Shown here: positions 63,465 to 64,000 of the stretch, one piece after another
How the letters are laid out: each line of letters opens with the position of its first letter
Numbering within the stretch: the first letter of the stretch is position 1
Assembly: GCA_029062165.1 (NCBI GenBank)
Contig: JAIDQQ010000023.1
Coordinates: 417,789-481,788, forward strand
Reading direction: 5' to 3'
From: Ruminococcus sp.
GTDB taxonomy: Bacteria; Bacillota; Clostridia; Oscillospirales; Ruminococcaceae
Length of the DNA: 64,000 nucleotides
The notes under the pieces: model-generated
What the model was told of the DNA's origin: nothing
Database searches by the model: none
The model's input: only the letters and a program-made list of their open reading frames with translations
Program-made: the position numbers and the translations under genes

Positions 63465-64000
63465 ATGAAAAAAATGAACGTATTCAGAAGAGTTGTAACA
63501 GCTCTCACAACAGCTATAATGACAGTATCCGCTACAGGTTTAACACTCACAACCAACGCAACATCAACAGAAATCCCGGATTACCAGGCAATGACCGACA
63601 GAATCGTTTACCTCGTAAACGAAGCAAGAGCCGAAGCCGGTTTAGAGCCGATATACGCAGTACCTTATCTCAGCGAACTTGCAGAGGAAAGAGCAGAAGA
63701 GTGTGTCGGAACATTTAGCCACAAAAGAGCAAACGGAGACGCTTTCTACGAGATAATCGACGTTGAAAAAGCTCCGTGGATAGACGCAGCTGAAAACATC
63801 GCATCCGGCATGAGCACTCCGGAAGCAACTTTCGAGCAGTGGAGAAATTCACCGAGCCACTGGGCATCAATAATGAGCGAAAAATATACACATATGGGTG
63901 TAGGAATCACATACGACCCGAACAGCACATACGGCTGGTACTGGACACAGCTTTTCATAGGAGTAGACGAATTTGACGCTCCGGAGGGTAAACTCGAAGG
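63465..64000 (+). CDS. secreted CAP-domain protein, tandem copy 2 (3' cut by window end)
   Basis: Paralogue of the preceding gene, complete at the 5' end (RBS AGGAGGAAAT, ATG) and open to the last base. Signal peptide and CAP domain are nearly identical to copy 1. Clear differences lie in the segment after FSHKRANG (GDAFYEIID instead of GEKYWALID), in AENIASG for GENIASG, and in MSEKYTH for MSPKFTH. Whether it also carries a dockerin is not visible; the sequence up to APEGKLEG matches copy 1, in which the dockerin follows. Confidence 0.9.
   Translation, partial: MKKMNVFRRVVTALTTAIMTVSATGLTLTTNATSTEIPDYQAMTDRIVYLVNEARAEAGLEPIYAVPYLSELAEERAEECVGTFSHKRANGDAFYEIIDVEKAPWIDAAENIASGMSTPEATFEQWRNSPSHWASIMSEKYTHMGVGITYDPNSTYGWYWTQLFIGVDEFDAPEGKLE

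Noticed and set aside
1..64000. CRISPR arrays or rRNA genes
   Set aside because: No regularly spaced repeats and no rRNA-like sequence were seen on either strand.

Overview
The window is AT-rich, densely coded bacterial chromosome. It most resembles a Ruminococcus-type member of the Firmicutes (Oscillospiraceae). The reasons are secreted proteins ending in a dockerin module, Thr-rich linkers between secreted domains, a SpoVB-like flippase, AddAB instead of RecBCD, DUF896, a BceRSAB-type module, and consensus sigma-A promoters (TTGACA or TTGCAA, 17 nt, TATAAT) with AGGAGG-type ribosome binding sites. The species cannot be named from sequence alone. I see no insertion sequence, prophage, CRISPR array or rRNA.

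Layout. 1-4.1 kb: 3' part of a flippase gene, an EF-G-like GTPase, then a tRNA array Val-Asp-Gly-Cys with its own promoter and terminator. 4.1-12.2 kb: a small unknown gene and a complete four-gene Wadjet anti-plasmid cassette (jetD-jetA-jetB-jetC; jetA and jetB point to type II), placed just behind the tRNAs. 12.2-12.5 kb: on the opposite strand, two tandem 19-residue cysteine-rich peptide genes with their own promoter, RBSs and terminator; this is the most novel-looking element here. 12.5-19.9 kb: tspO, a phosphoesterase, an S11 D-Ala-D-Ala carboxypeptidase homologue that has lost its catalytic motifs, an amidase, tyrA, a pseudouridine synthase and a two-domain GH25 muramidase. 20-27 kb: addB-addA. 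27-32.3 kb (minus strand): HtrA protease, thioesterase, LtaS-like enzyme, HD phosphohydrolase, SDR reductase.

32.3-42.5 kb (plus strand): DUF896-cdd-DUF4291-two radical-SAM-linked genes, then a structured leader and rplS, two overlapping signal peptidase genes, rbgA, an unknown gene, rnhB, yraN, thrC and a phosphoesterase. 42.5-48.6 kb: the proteostasis cluster tig-clpP-clpX and a ClpC/ClpA-type ATPase, with an unlisted 49-residue cysteine-rich membrane peptide on the other strand. 48.6-57.5 kb: a two-domain class 3 lipase, a radical SAM protein, a tandem pair of unknown membrane-anchored proteins, and a BceRSAB-type peptide-sensing and efflux module with a recognisable operator. 57.5-64 kb: a small unknown gene, the 3' remnant of a lost gene, a large polytopic membrane protein, a DRE-TIM aldolase with two unknown genes, and a tandem duplication of a CAP-dockerin secreted protein together with its promoter (second copy cut by the window end).

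Two parS-like palindromes (17045 and 50784) suggest that the segment lies in the origin-proximal part of the chromosome. Together the region combines cell-envelope maintenance (muramidase, amidase, LtaS-like enzyme, signal peptidases, HtrA), protein quality control, DNA repair, and defence or stress modules (Wadjet, Bce-type, short Cys-rich peptides).
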